A stretch of 33,641 bases of DNA. It comes from a virus. Both the position numbers and the translations under genes were made by a program. This document shows positions 20,152 through 25,006 of this stretch, one piece after another. The notes under the pieces are model-generated. The model saw nothing but the letters and a program-made list of their open reading frames with translations. It ran no database searches and was not told the DNA's origin. The stretch lies in the IMG/VR virus record IMGVR_UViG_3300021961_000334, positions 1 to 33,641 of that record. The stretch is one strand, 5' to 3'. Every line of letters begins with the position of its first letter. The first letter of the stretch is position 1.

Positions 20152-20155
20152 TTAG
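20105..20155. other. Interlocked stems: possible pseudoknot or switching structure
   Basis: GTAGGGGG (20105-20112) pairs with CCCCCTAC (20132-20139). CTAAGTAT (20114-20121) pairs with ATACTTAG (20148-20155). The two 8-bp stems interleave, so they can form a pseudoknot or exclude one another. The direct repeat ACGAACTG occurs at 20097-20104 and 20123-20130. The right end overlaps the stop codon of the gene at 20152. Confidence 0.5.
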
Positions 20156-20379
20156 CACTCGCAAGATTGCCAGGTTTCGTAGAACATATCCCACGCATAG
20201 TTATCAGCAACAAAGGATGCACATTCTGCCTGATCACATACCCAATCGTATGCCATGTCGCAATCTGCGTTGTTATCAAGAACGAACGATTGCAGTCCTT
20301 GGATTGCACTCAGGAAGGCATTATCCTCTACCAGGGAGAGGTGAACTTTACCAGTTGCGATGTTGCGAATGACGGTCAT
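20152..20379 (-). CDS. Conserved small cyanophage protein, 75 aa
   Basis: The sequence starts MTVIRNIATGKVHLSLVEDN and ends with a Cys/Trp-rich tail (AWDMFYETWQSCEC). Five cysteines in 75 residues is notable but they form no recognised metal site. It is acidic and has no membrane segment. The ATG at 20379 follows GTTAATC without a strong Shine-Dalgarno sequence; the neighbouring 75-residue gene has the same GTTAATCATG start context. The stop codon is inside the structured element at 20105-20155. No function is known to me. Confidence 0.75.
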   Translation of the reverse strand: MTVIRNIATGKVHLSLVEDNAFLSAIQGLQSFVLDNNADCDMAYDWVCDQAECASFVADNYAWDMFYETWQSCEC

Positions 20380-20431
20380 GATTAACAGGGAAAAGTGTAG
20401 TAAACTGGTGGACGAGTGAGTGATACTTAAG

Positions 20432-20659
20432 TCACAGATCTTGCAGCATTTCGTTGACTGCCAGACCGTCGATCTTTACGTCGTCCCACTTAACACCATC
20501 GCGGGTCTCTGTCGAACCACAATCATACAAAAGATCGACGAGTTCCTGATAGTTTCTGCACTGCTTTGCAACGTTATACAAACCCTCATCATTCTGAATC
20601 CACAGAGTAACATTCCAGGTCTCGTAATTTGCCCAACCGTTGTAGGTAGCAGTGGTCAT
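20432..20659 (-). CDS. NYETWN-motif small protein, 75 aa (DUF7249-like)
   Basis: The N-terminus NGWANYETWNVTLWIQNDEG (residues 7-26) is a recognisable motif found in small proteins of many phages and some bacteria; I recall it as DUF7249 but am not certain of the number. The middle has YNVAKQCRNYQELVDLLYD and the end is acidic (VKWDDVKIDGLAVNEML). Probably a soluble early protein with unknown role. It starts at an ATG with the same GTTAATCATG context as its downstream neighbour. A stem-loop with a TATATT sequence lies about 60-90 bp upstream. Confidence 0.82.
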   Translation of the reverse strand: MTTATYNGWANYETWNVTLWIQNDEGLYNVAKQCRNYQELVDLLYDCGSTETRDGVKWDDVKIDGLAVNEMLQDL

Positions 20660-20717
20660 GATTAACTGGTGTTTGGGTTAGTGTCGGTTGGGGTGTTCTT
20701 CCCTCCCGATGAAACCA

Positions 20718-20775
20718 ATATAGGGCATTTTGACCCCCGTGCCTATATCGTGTGCCAATATTATTTCCGCACACT
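20718..20775 (-). promoter_or_regulatory. Stem-loop/promoter element and inverted cassette remnant
   Basis: ATATAGG (20718-20724) pairs with CCTATAT (20742-20748) around a loop. The minus strand carries TATATT at the arm, followed by a leader to the gene at 20659. Just to the right, the minus strand reads TTAGTGTG, 9 nt, then TATTGGCACA. Those two blocks also occur on the plus strand of the right-hand cassettes (10 nt apart), so this looks like a flipped remnant of the same stem-loop. Confidence 0.4.
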
Positions 20776-20830
20776 AATCACTCCATTCTGCAAAAAATGT
20801 GCTTAGTTCTTTATACTAACCCCTGCACAA

Positions 20831-21007
20831 TCACCAACGGACAGGTTTACTCAAGTCCTCAACGTAACTATCAATGACCCTCTCAGATCCTTGAAGTTCG
20901 AATAGATCTTCCCAGTTAATCTGATGTGGGTCAAAATCATCCATCACCTCAAGATCTAGGGTGATTCTATAACGTTGCTTCTGTGCTTGACTGTAAACAA
21001 CTGACAT
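20831..21007 (-). CDS. Conserved small cyanophage protein, 58 aa
   Basis: Translation from the ATG at 21007 gives MSVVYSQAQKQRYRITLDLE, then DDFDPHQINWEDLFELQG and a C-terminal DSYVEDLSKPVRW. I recall a close relative in many T4-like cyanophages. It is soluble and acidic with no catalytic motif; function unknown. It is driven by a canonical sigma70 promoter at 21038-21066, whose transcript would start about 24 bp before the ATG. The short leader contains a TTTAAGTATCAC and GAGCACAG pattern related to the stem-loop cassettes found further right. Confidence 0.82.
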   Translation of the reverse strand: MSVVYSQAQKQRYRITLDLEVMDDFDPHQINWEDLFELQGSERVIDSYVEDLSKPVRW

Positions 21008-21037
21008 GAATCTGTGCTCCGTTGGTGATACTTAAAC

Positions 21038-21066
21038 ACTATAAGATGTCTGAGAGATATTGTCAA
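21038..21066 (-). promoter_or_regulatory. Sigma70 promoter for the 58-aa gene
   Basis: Minus strand: TTGACA (21066-21061), 17-bp spacer, TATAGT (21043-21038). It faces left from the candidate origin region. The predicted transcript start near 21031 lies close to the gene start. Confidence 0.7.
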
Positions 21067-21141
21067 TCGTCCAGTGAGTATTTATCAGAAAGACTTATAT
21101 TTTTGTGTTGTCAATCCCTGGGAAAACTTATATCGGGGTGC

Positions 21142-21170
21142 TTGACATTTCTGCGAGAGTGTGATAGATT
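21142..21170 (+). promoter_or_regulatory. Plus-strand sigma70 promoter, facing away from all genes
   Basis: TTGACA (21142-21147), 17-bp spacer, TAGATT (21165-21170). No gene in the window lies on the plus strand. The transcript would begin near 21177 and run about 210 nt through the DnaA-box and AT-rich repeats to the terminator at 21363-21390. See the findings for a possible primer or small RNA. Confidence 0.5.
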
Positions 21171-21199
21171 GCGGGCAAAGATCACTATAAGATCAGACA

Positions 21200-21345
21200 T
21201 TTATAAGCACCTTTATAAGCACATAAAATAACACTCAAACACATACTTTTCCACAATTACTAACACCTTCTGTGGAAACTGTGGAAAACAATATAATCAA
21301 CACATATACATTTTTTAATACATTTTTAATACAAAAAAAGGGTAA
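21200..21345. other. Candidate replication origin: DnaA boxes, iterons, AT-rich repeats
   Basis: TTTTCCACA occurs at 21247-21255 (plus) and 21280-21288 (minus), and GTTTCCACA at 21271-21279 (minus). TTTTCCACA is the DnaA-box form I know from Synechococcus chromosomes. TTTATAAGCAC is repeated at 21200-21210 and 21212-21222 with a 12-bp period. An AT-rich tandem TACATTTTTTAA / TACATTTTTAA follows at 21307-21329. Boxes, iterons and an AT-rich unwinding-type stretch in a non-coding gap flanked by divergent promoters are the usual parts of an origin. The boxes can also pair as a hairpin, which is the main alternative. Confidence 0.45.
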
Positions 21346-21362
21346 TCTTTATCTATAAGCAT

Positions 21363-21390
21363 AAAAAAAGGGGGTTTTTTGCCCCCTTTT
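21363..21390. terminator. Two-way intrinsic terminator
   Basis: AAAAGGGGG (21366-21374) and CCCCCTTTT (21382-21390) form a 9-bp stem with a 7-nt loop. On the minus strand the stem runs into seven T residues and closes the operon that ends with the 54-residue membrane protein. On the plus strand it ends in four T residues. Confidence 0.85.
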
Positions 21391-21403
21391 CATCTATACT
21401 GAA

Positions 21404-21568
21404 CTATCGTGTTGTTCGTTGGATAAGATCACCAGTCAAGTGAAATGCTTCACCAGTGTTGTAACGAACCCCAGGAAAAAGAATGAATGAAACAATGAAG
21501 ATAATGCCAATGAGTTTCACTTTTTTAGGGTTAATTGGTTTGAAAGTAAGATACTTCCGTCTGGACAT
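21404..21568 (-). CDS. Single-span membrane protein, 54 aa
   Basis: Translation from the ATG at 21568 gives MSRRKYLTFKPINPKKVK, then a hydrophobic stretch LIGIIFIVSFILFPGV (about residues 19-34) and a polar tail ending IQRTTR. The positive N-terminus and single helix suggest a type II-like inner-membrane protein with the tail outside the cytoplasm. It lies 8 bp after a 47-residue gene and ends 14 bp before a strong terminator, so it is the last gene of that operon. No family is recognised; a host-membrane role is inference. Confidence 0.72.
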   Translation of the reverse strand: MSRRKYLTFKPINPKKVKLIGIIFIVSFILFPGVRYNTGEAFHLTGDLIQRTTR

Positions 21569-21576
21569 TTGTTATA

Positions 21577-21720
21577 TCAGAAGTCAATAGGTTGACTGGT
21601 TGGGATAACAGTTTCAGACTCATTATCTCCGAAGATAATACTCAGAATTTCAAGCATTTCGTTTCCATTCTTAGCACCTTGAAGAGCACCAATGTAAAGA
21701 TCACGATCAGTAAAAGACAT
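21577..21720 (-). CDS. Small acidic protein, 47 aa
   Basis: Translation from the ATG at 21720 gives MSFTDRDLYIGALQGAKNGN, then EMLEILSIIFGD and an end of TSQPIDF. A helical, soluble small protein with no recognised domain. It is flanked on both sides by genes with spacings of 8 and 67 bp and no competing frame, which supports it as real. Function unknown. Confidence 0.65.
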   Translation of the reverse strand: MSFTDRDLYIGALQGAKNGNEMLEILSIIFGDNESETVIPTSQPIDF

Positions 21721-21787
21721 TGAGTTTGTGTTAGTTAAGAGAGGGAACTTGAGCAGTTTTAAGTCATACTCAGGACTATCAAATTAC

Positions 21788-22129
21788 TCAGGCAAGAGTC
21801 ATGCCAGAGACGAAAGGTACGGTCACATATCCTTCTTCACCTACGATACCTTTGTAATAACAAATGAACCATTCTCCTGCTTTTTGAAATACTTTCTCAC
21901 CAATGATTCCGTGCTTTTGAAGAATAGCATTGAGACGTGATTTGGTAGTATTTGAACGCCAACCACCATCAAAGATTTGGATTGTAGTTTCACCAACTGT
22001 TGCAATGTGATTGCCGTGAAGATATACAGCAGAATCACCATTGGCAAGAAGTTGAACAGAAGTGTTTGCAGATTGCCAGTTCACATTGTTAGAAATGGCA
22101 TCATTCATCTGTTGTTCGATCTTACACAT
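21788..22129 (-). CDS. Hypothetical phage protein, 113 aa
   Basis: The protein begins MCKIEQQMNDAISNNVNWQS, has beta-like segments (GDSAVYLHGNHIATVGETTIQIFDGG split by turns), then TTKSRLNAILQKHG and KAGEWFICYYKG. I recall a similar layout in a common cyanophage and bacterial-phage protein of unknown role. Cassette copy A stands upstream with a 45-nt leader containing a hairpin that covers the AAAGGAG sequence. No Shine-Dalgarno sequence is close to this ATG, which makes its translation unusual. Confidence 0.78.
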   Translation of the reverse strand: MCKIEQQMNDAISNNVNWQSANTSVQLLANGDSAVYLHGNHIATVGETTIQIFDGGWRSNTTKSRLNAILQKHGIIGEKVFQKAGEWFICYYKGIVGEEGYVTVPFVSGMTLA

Positions 22130-22160
22130 TGGAGTGAAATGTGGTGAGGTTGGTGTTAGA

Positions 22161-22178
22161 AAAGGAGTGAACTCCTTT
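22161..22178 (-). promoter_or_regulatory. Leader hairpin covering the Shine-Dalgarno-like AAAGGAG
   Basis: The minus strand reads AAAGGAGT-TC-ACTCCTTT: an 8-bp self-complementary stem just after the cassette. It would hide the AAAGGAG in the leader of the 113-residue gene, about 42 nt from its ATG. It is unique to this copy. Confidence 0.55.
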
Positions 22179-22245
22179 GACTCTTTAACAATACAGGAAA
22201 TTGATCCCTGTGCTCTTTTAGTGTGACACTTAAACTATTGGCACA
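22174..22245 (-). promoter_or_regulatory. Stem-loop/promoter cassette, copy A
   Basis: Minus strand order: TGTGCCAATAGTTTAAGTG with TGTCACA (stem TGTGCCA/TGTCACA), AAAAGAGCACAG, then CCTGTATTGTTAAAGAGTC and AAAGG. The left part forms the last codons and stop of the upstream 54-residue gene. The right part is the conserved promoter-like block of the gene at 22129. Confidence 0.7.
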
Positions 22246-22394
22246 TCAATATAATTTTTGTAGAGAATACTCAGATAATCGAAGGGCCAAAGAACAGGAT
22301 TTTCCAGGAAAAAATCATCATCAGCATCCGTCAGTTCTGGATACTTTTCCCGACACATTTTCAGGATTTCTTGATTCGTAGGCATCAGATTCAT
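22230..22394 (-). CDS. Small acidic protein ending inside cassette A, 54 aa
   Basis: Translation from the ATG at 22394 gives MNLMPTNQEILKMCREKYPE, an Asp-rich LTDADDDFFLENP and WPFDYLSILYKNYIDVPIV. The last four codons (GTG CCA ATA GTT) and the TAA stop are the cassette sequence, identical to the end of the metalloprotease-like gene at 23185. No domain is recognised. The alternative is that the original C-terminus was replaced when the cassette arrived. Confidence 0.72.
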   Translation of the reverse strand: MNLMPTNQEILKMCREKYPELTDADDDFFLENPVLWPFDYLSILYKNYIDVPIV

Positions 22395-22403
22395 GATAAA
22401 CTA

Positions 22404-22595
22404 TCAAATGGTGGAAGTAAGATCGTTAATCGTTACAATCTCAACCTCAGTTATACTCTCATCGAAATGTTCTTCCCATTCTTCATACAATGCAACTGCA
22501 TCATCAAGTCTACCTTCTTCAGTCAAATACATGATCTGTGAATGTACTTGCTCCAGAATGTTGGCAAGCATTGTATCCTTTTGAATGTCAGTCAT
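22404..22595 (-). CDS. Small helical acidic protein, 63 aa
   Basis: The sequence starts MTDIQKDTMLANILEQVHSQ and continues LTEEGRLDDAVALYEEWEEH (a TPR-like helix pair in appearance), ending ITEVEIVTINDLTSTI. It is highly acidic. The ATG at 22595 is preceded by AACTC without a strong Shine-Dalgarno sequence. It lies 9 bp upstream of the 54-residue gene in the same operon. Function unknown. Confidence 0.75.
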   Translation of the reverse strand: MTDIQKDTMLANILEQVHSQIMYLTEEGRLDDAVALYEEWEEHFDESITEVEIVTINDLTSTI

Positions 22596-22616
22596 GAGTT
22601 AAATGAGTGAATGAAA

Positions 22617-22697
22617 TTACTTGAGAATCTGACGCACAATGAGCACTTGACTTGCACCCATGATGTAACCAATGAGAAAGAAGATTCCGATAGTCAT
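22617..22697 (-). CDS. 26-residue membrane mini-protein
   Basis: Translation from the ATG at 22697 gives MTIGIFFLIGYIMGASQVLI, then VRQILK and a TAA stop. The first 16 residues form a hydrophobic helix. Its ATG overlaps the stop codon of the upstream 61-residue gene (TAATG), so it should be translated by coupling. The rest of the 100-bp gap has no other use. I recall similar mini-proteins in cyanophages. Role unknown. Confidence 0.6.
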   Translation of the reverse strand: MTIGIFFLIGYIMGASQVLIVRQILK

Positions 22698-22882
22698 TAG
22701 AACTCAATCTCCCAATCTTTGTCGTTAGTGAGTGATACCCAGAAATGGTTTTTGTTGTTGACAGATGTTAGAAATACTCGATCACCTTTGTTCTGTTCAA
22801 TGATACATTCTGGGTTCGATTCCATCAGATTACAGAACCGATTCTTTGCCTTTTTGGACTTGGGTGATACAAATGCAGTCAT
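22697..22882 (-). CDS. Conserved small cyanophage protein, 61 aa
   Basis: Segments MTAFVSPKSKKAKNRFCNLM and NPECIIEQNKGDRVFLTS, then FWVSLTNDKDWEIEF. I recall this family from several T4-like cyanophages. It is basic at the N-terminus and beta-like in the second half, so a small nucleic-acid- or protein-binding fold is possible. The stop overlaps the start of the 26-residue mini-gene. Function unknown. Confidence 0.82.
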   Translation of the reverse strand: MTAFVSPKSKKAKNRFCNLMESNPECIIEQNKGDRVFLTSVNNKNHFWVSLTNDKDWEIEF

Positions 22883-22887
22883 GATTT

Positions 22888-23118
22888 TCAGGGTTCGTTG
22901 ATAACTTGAGAGAAAACTACACCTTGAGACTTACACCATGCTTCTGCAATTTCATCCTCAACAACAATAGGATCATCATCATGGTCCTCACTATCAACAA
23001 TCACACTGATAGTTTCAAACCCATTAGGAATCCAATGTGGTGCATCAGTAGGAAGAAAGAACTCCACACCAATCTCAATCTCTTTTGGGTTGGTTGTGTG
23101 TTGAATGAGTGTTTGCAT
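22888..23118 (-). CDS. Small acidic protein, 76 aa
   Basis: The sequence begins MQTLIQHTTNPKEIEIGVEF and continues WIPNGFETISVIVDSEDHDD (acidic patch), ending SQGVVFSQVINEP. No motif of known function. It is preceded by cassette copy B, with the AAAGGA of the cassette about 10 bp before the ATG at 23118, a normal Shine-Dalgarno spacing. It heads the operon continuing with the genes at 22697 and 22617. Confidence 0.75.
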   Translation of the reverse strand: MQTLIQHTTNPKEIEIGVEFFLPTDAPHWIPNGFETISVIVDSEDHDDDPIVVEDEIAEAWCKSQGVVFSQVINEP

Positions 23119-23128
23119 CGGTTGTGTT

Positions 23129-23200
23129 CCTTTGACTCTTTAAGAATACAGGAAATTGGGGACAGTGCTCTTTTAGTGTGACACTTAAACTATTGGCACA
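23129..23200 (-). promoter_or_regulatory. Stem-loop/promoter cassette, copy B
   Basis: Same layout as copy A, with the constant block CCTGTATTCTTAAAGAGTC and AAAGGAAC before the ATG. The stem-loop part (TGTGCCAATAGTTTAAGTG then TCACACT) is also the 3' end of the metalloprotease-like gene, which ends with VPIV and TAA here. Confidence 0.7.
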
Positions 23201-23541
23201 CATTGTTGTTCACAACTGTAGAGAAACTCACTATAAAGAACTCCCTCCATTCTGTATGCTTCTTCTTCTCTCTTTTCATCATCATATTCTCCTCTTTCAT
23301 TCTGAACAACATGGACAAGTTCGTGCAGTAATGTAATCACATAGTCAGTCTGATTCAGATTGTTATGAATCTGCACAAACTGTTCTTCACCATTCTCTTC
23401 TGTAAATCCAAAGGCATTGTCATCACTTAGGTCAGTGTGATAAACCTCAACATCTCGCGCAATCTCATACTTTGATGTAAAGAACTCATACACTTGATGA
23501 GTGAGATTCAGATCAGGGGATTGTCCAGAAACAAATAACAT
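23185..23541 (-). CDS. HELVH zinc metalloprotease-like protein, 118 aa
   Basis: The start is placed at the ATG at 23541 because a GGAGG Shine-Dalgarno sequence lies 5 bp ahead; longer versions would need a TTG start and run into the upstream gene. Residues 73-77 are HELVH (His73, Glu74, His77), followed by EEEAY at 92-96 as the possible third ligand. This is the HExxH zincin layout seen in ImmA/IrrE-like and SprT-like proteins, though it is far shorter than either. It may act on a host or phage protein early in infection. The last residues VPIV come from cassette B. Enzyme activity is inferred. Confidence 0.7.
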   Translation of the reverse strand: MLFVSGQSPDLNLTHQVYEFFTSKYEIARDVEVYHTDLSDDNAFGFTEENGEEQFVQIHNNLNQTDYVITLLHELVHVVQNERGEYDDEKREEEAYRMEGVLYSEFLYSCEQQCVPIV

Positions 23542-23542
23542 C

Positions 23543-23770
23543 TCAACCTCCAAACATTTCATCGAACAGATCACCCATCTCTTGCATTTCGTTGTGACGA
23601 TCGAGTTGATCACGAGCAGCAATCAGTGCTGCTTGCTTTGCTTTGATCTTGGACAATTCTTCGTTGATGTAATGCAAACGAGTGTTAATCTGGCAACGAT
23701 CCATACCATCAACGGTGGGCATTTCGTAAGTGTTTCCGTTGATGATTCGGGGTTGGTTGATGACAGTCAT
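23543..23770 (-). CDS. Small coiled-coil-like protein, 75 aa
   Basis: Start placed at the ATG at 23770 after cassette C. The sequence begins MTVINQPRIINGNTYEMPTV, then a long helix LHYINEELSKIKAKQAALIA (residues about 34-53) with Asp/Met-rich end MQEMGDLFDEMFGG. The helix looks like a coiled coil. Its stop TGA and the Shine-Dalgarno sequence of the next gene overlap. Function unknown. Confidence 0.75.
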   Translation of the reverse strand: MTVINQPRIINGNTYEMPTVDGMDRCQINTRLHYINEELSKIKAKQAALIAARDQLDRHNEMQEMGDLFDEMFGG

Positions 23771-23782
23771 CTGAGTGCAATT

Positions 23783-23840
23783 CCTTTGACTCTTTAACAA
23801 TACAGGAAATTGGTGCTTGTGCTCTTTTAGTGTGACACTT
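23783..23840 (-). promoter_or_regulatory. Stem-loop/promoter cassette, copy C
   Basis: CCTGTATTGTTAAAGAGTC and AAAGGAATTGCA lead to the ATG at 23770. To the right the minus strand reads AGTGTCACACT and AAAAGAGCACAAGCACC, matching copies A and D, but the outer stem arm differs (CCAGTTGGGCA), so this copy is partly diverged. Confidence 0.65.
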
Positions 23841-23851
23841 GCCCAACTGGT

Positions 23852-24130
23852 TCAGTTCTCTACACTTTCAACCAAATCTTCCCACACTTCGGTATCATAA
23901 AGATCCACAATTTCTTCCTTCAGATCTTCCTCTGTGCAATCTTGGTATGCATCCATTAACAAATCATGGCACATCTGCACAAGGCAATCCATATCCATCC
24001 CGTCGATGATAAGGTTGCAATAGTTCTCTTTAAGAGTGAAAAGATCAGACTCGTTCATGATGTTAGGATCAGAAATGTGCGAAACGAAAGACATTCGTTG
24101 TTGATGCAAATACGTTTTGATCAGTGACAT
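23852..24130 (-). CDS. Hypothetical acidic protein, 92 aa
   Basis: It begins MSLIKTYLHQQRMSFVSHIS and is then dominated by acidic helices (DMDCLVQMCHDLLMDAY, EEDLKEEIVDLYDTEVW). It has no membrane span and no motif of known function. Highly acidic small proteins of this type in phages often mimic DNA or bind host proteins; this is speculation here. It follows the 78-residue gene by 3 bp and probably shares its transcript. Confidence 0.75.
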   Translation of the reverse strand: MSLIKTYLHQQRMSFVSHISDPNIMNESDLFTLKENYCNLIIDGMDMDCLVQMCHDLLMDAYQDCTEEDLKEEIVDLYDTEVWEDLVESVEN

Positions 24131-24133
24131 GAA

Positions 24134-24370
24134 TTAACATGCAGCAGGGAAGTATTCTTGAGGTTCAGTCAGGAAATCAGTCACCTCATAGTTTAGATCA
24201 AGACGTGCATTTACAGTCTCAATCATTTCCTTTTTGTTCATCAATCGCATCGACTTGGTTTGCTCATCTCCCATAAACTTGAGAGTATAAACAAACTTAT
24301 CGGTCAGAATGTTGTGAGGGCGGAACTCAACAACCATTGCACGAGATTGACCTTGAGAAGTAAGTTGCAT
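24134..24370 (-). CDS. Hypothetical protein, 78 aa
   Basis: It begins MQLTSQGQSRAMVVEFRPHN and continues DKFVYTLKFMGDEQTKSM and NARLDLNYEVTDFLTEP. Mixed alpha/beta, soluble and conserved in appearance, but not identified. Cassette D stands immediately upstream with AAAGG about 10 bp before the ATG. It is the first gene of a two-gene unit with the 92-residue protein. Confidence 0.75.
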   Translation of the reverse strand: MQLTSQGQSRAMVVEFRPHNILTDKFVYTLKFMGDEQTKSMRLMNKKEMIETVNARLDLNYEVTDFLTEPQEYFPAAC

Positions 24371-24380
24371 TGGTGAAAAA

Positions 24381-24452
24381 CCTTTGACTCTTTAACAATA
24401 CAGGAAATTGGTGCTTGTGCTCATTTATTGTGACACTAATACATGTGGCACA
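24381..24452 (-). promoter_or_regulatory. Stem-loop/promoter cassette, copy D
   Basis: The constant block CCTGTATTGTTAAAGAGTC and AAAGG is preceded by GAGCACAAGCACC and a stem TGTGCCA/TGTCACA with loop CATGTATTAG. The right end lies after the stop of the 47-residue gene. Confidence 0.7.
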
Positions 24453-24466
24453 AATTGTTTATACTC

Positions 24467-24610
24467 TCAGTTGAACTTTGCTGTCACTCCTATCACTTTT
24501 GCATTAGGATTGCGAGCAAGTGCAACTTCTCTTGCATCTTGGTAGTCTTTGGCATACACTTCCTCAGTGAAGACTTTGCCAGCAACATACAACTTAACTT
24601 CGCATTTCAT
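24467..24610 (-). CDS. Conserved small cyanophage protein, 47 aa
   Basis: Translation from the ATG at 24610 gives MKCEVKLYVAGKVFTEEVYA, KDYQDAREVALARNPNAK and a tail VIGVTAKFN. I recall this short beta-alpha-beta family (with DYQDAREVALARNPNA) in many T4-like cyanophages. Its start overlaps the stop of the upstream 62-residue gene by 4 bp (ATGA), so the two are coupled. Function unknown. Confidence 0.8.
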   Translation of the reverse strand: MKCEVKLYVAGKVFTEEVYAKDYQDAREVALARNPNAKVIGVTAKFN

Positions 24611-24795
24611 TGGGGGAATTGATACTCTTTGATGTTGGAATCGTAATACTTCTGGATGATAGAATCAATCACAGAATACCAGGATTCGTTACTACTTGGA
24701 TAACCACATTCTCGTGCTTGATTGAGAAATCGTAGGATGCAAGTTTCCTCGTCTTGAGTGAAATTAACGCGGTTGAGAGTGTAACCAGTAGTCAT
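24607..24795 (-). CDS. Hypothetical protein, 62 aa
   Basis: Starts MTTGYTLNRVNFTQDEETCI and continues FLNQARECGYPSSNESWYSV, ending KYYDSNIKEYQFPQ. Polar and soluble, no motif recognised. It lies 5 bp after the 66-residue gene and overlaps the next gene by 4 bp, giving a compact four-gene unit with 25007-25348. Confidence 0.72.
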   Translation of the reverse strand: MTTGYTLNRVNFTQDEETCILRFLNQARECGYPSSNESWYSVIDSIIQKYYDSNIKEYQFPQ

Positions 24796-24800
24796 GAGTT

Positions 24801-25001
24801 TCAGTTAAGAATGTGATGATAATCAATGGACTTGATGCACCAACCTGATGCACTTGTGATCTCTTCAACTAGATCATCTCCATCATCTGCCTCCCAAAAC
24901 GTACCAATGTAATCATCATAAACTTCACTCATCTCCACCTCAGTCATGGGGTGGAGAGCATCATCAAAGTCAAACTCGATTTGTGTAACTTGGAATTGCA
25001 T
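24801..25001 (-). CDS. Hypothetical acidic protein, 66 aa
   Basis: The ATG at 25001 is chosen over an in-frame GTG at 25010, which overlaps the upstream stop. The sequence starts MQFQVTQIEFDFDDALHPMT and has EADDGDDLVEEITSASGWCI, so it is strongly acidic. It sits 5 bp downstream of the 113-residue gene. No family recognised. Confidence 0.72.
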   Translation of the reverse strand: MQFQVTQIEFDFDDALHPMTEVEMSEVYDDYIGTFWEADDGDDLVEEITSASGWCIKSIDYHHILN

Positions 25002-25006
25002 GTTGA

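Larger units (their letters stand above)
21177..21390 (+). ncRNA. Possible untranslated plus-strand RNA
   Basis: Inferred only from the promoter at 21142-21170 and the terminator at 21363-21390. The interval holds no convincing reading frame. It could be an origin transcript or regulatory RNA, or it may not exist. Confidence 0.3.

Noticed and set aside
21247-21288. DnaA-box pair as a simple transcription terminator
   Set aside because: No T-run follows on either strand and a strong terminator already exists at 21363-21390.
22174-22245. MotA-type middle promoter
   Set aside because: No TGCTT box at the right place and orientation; TGCTT occurs only on the opposite strand in some copies.
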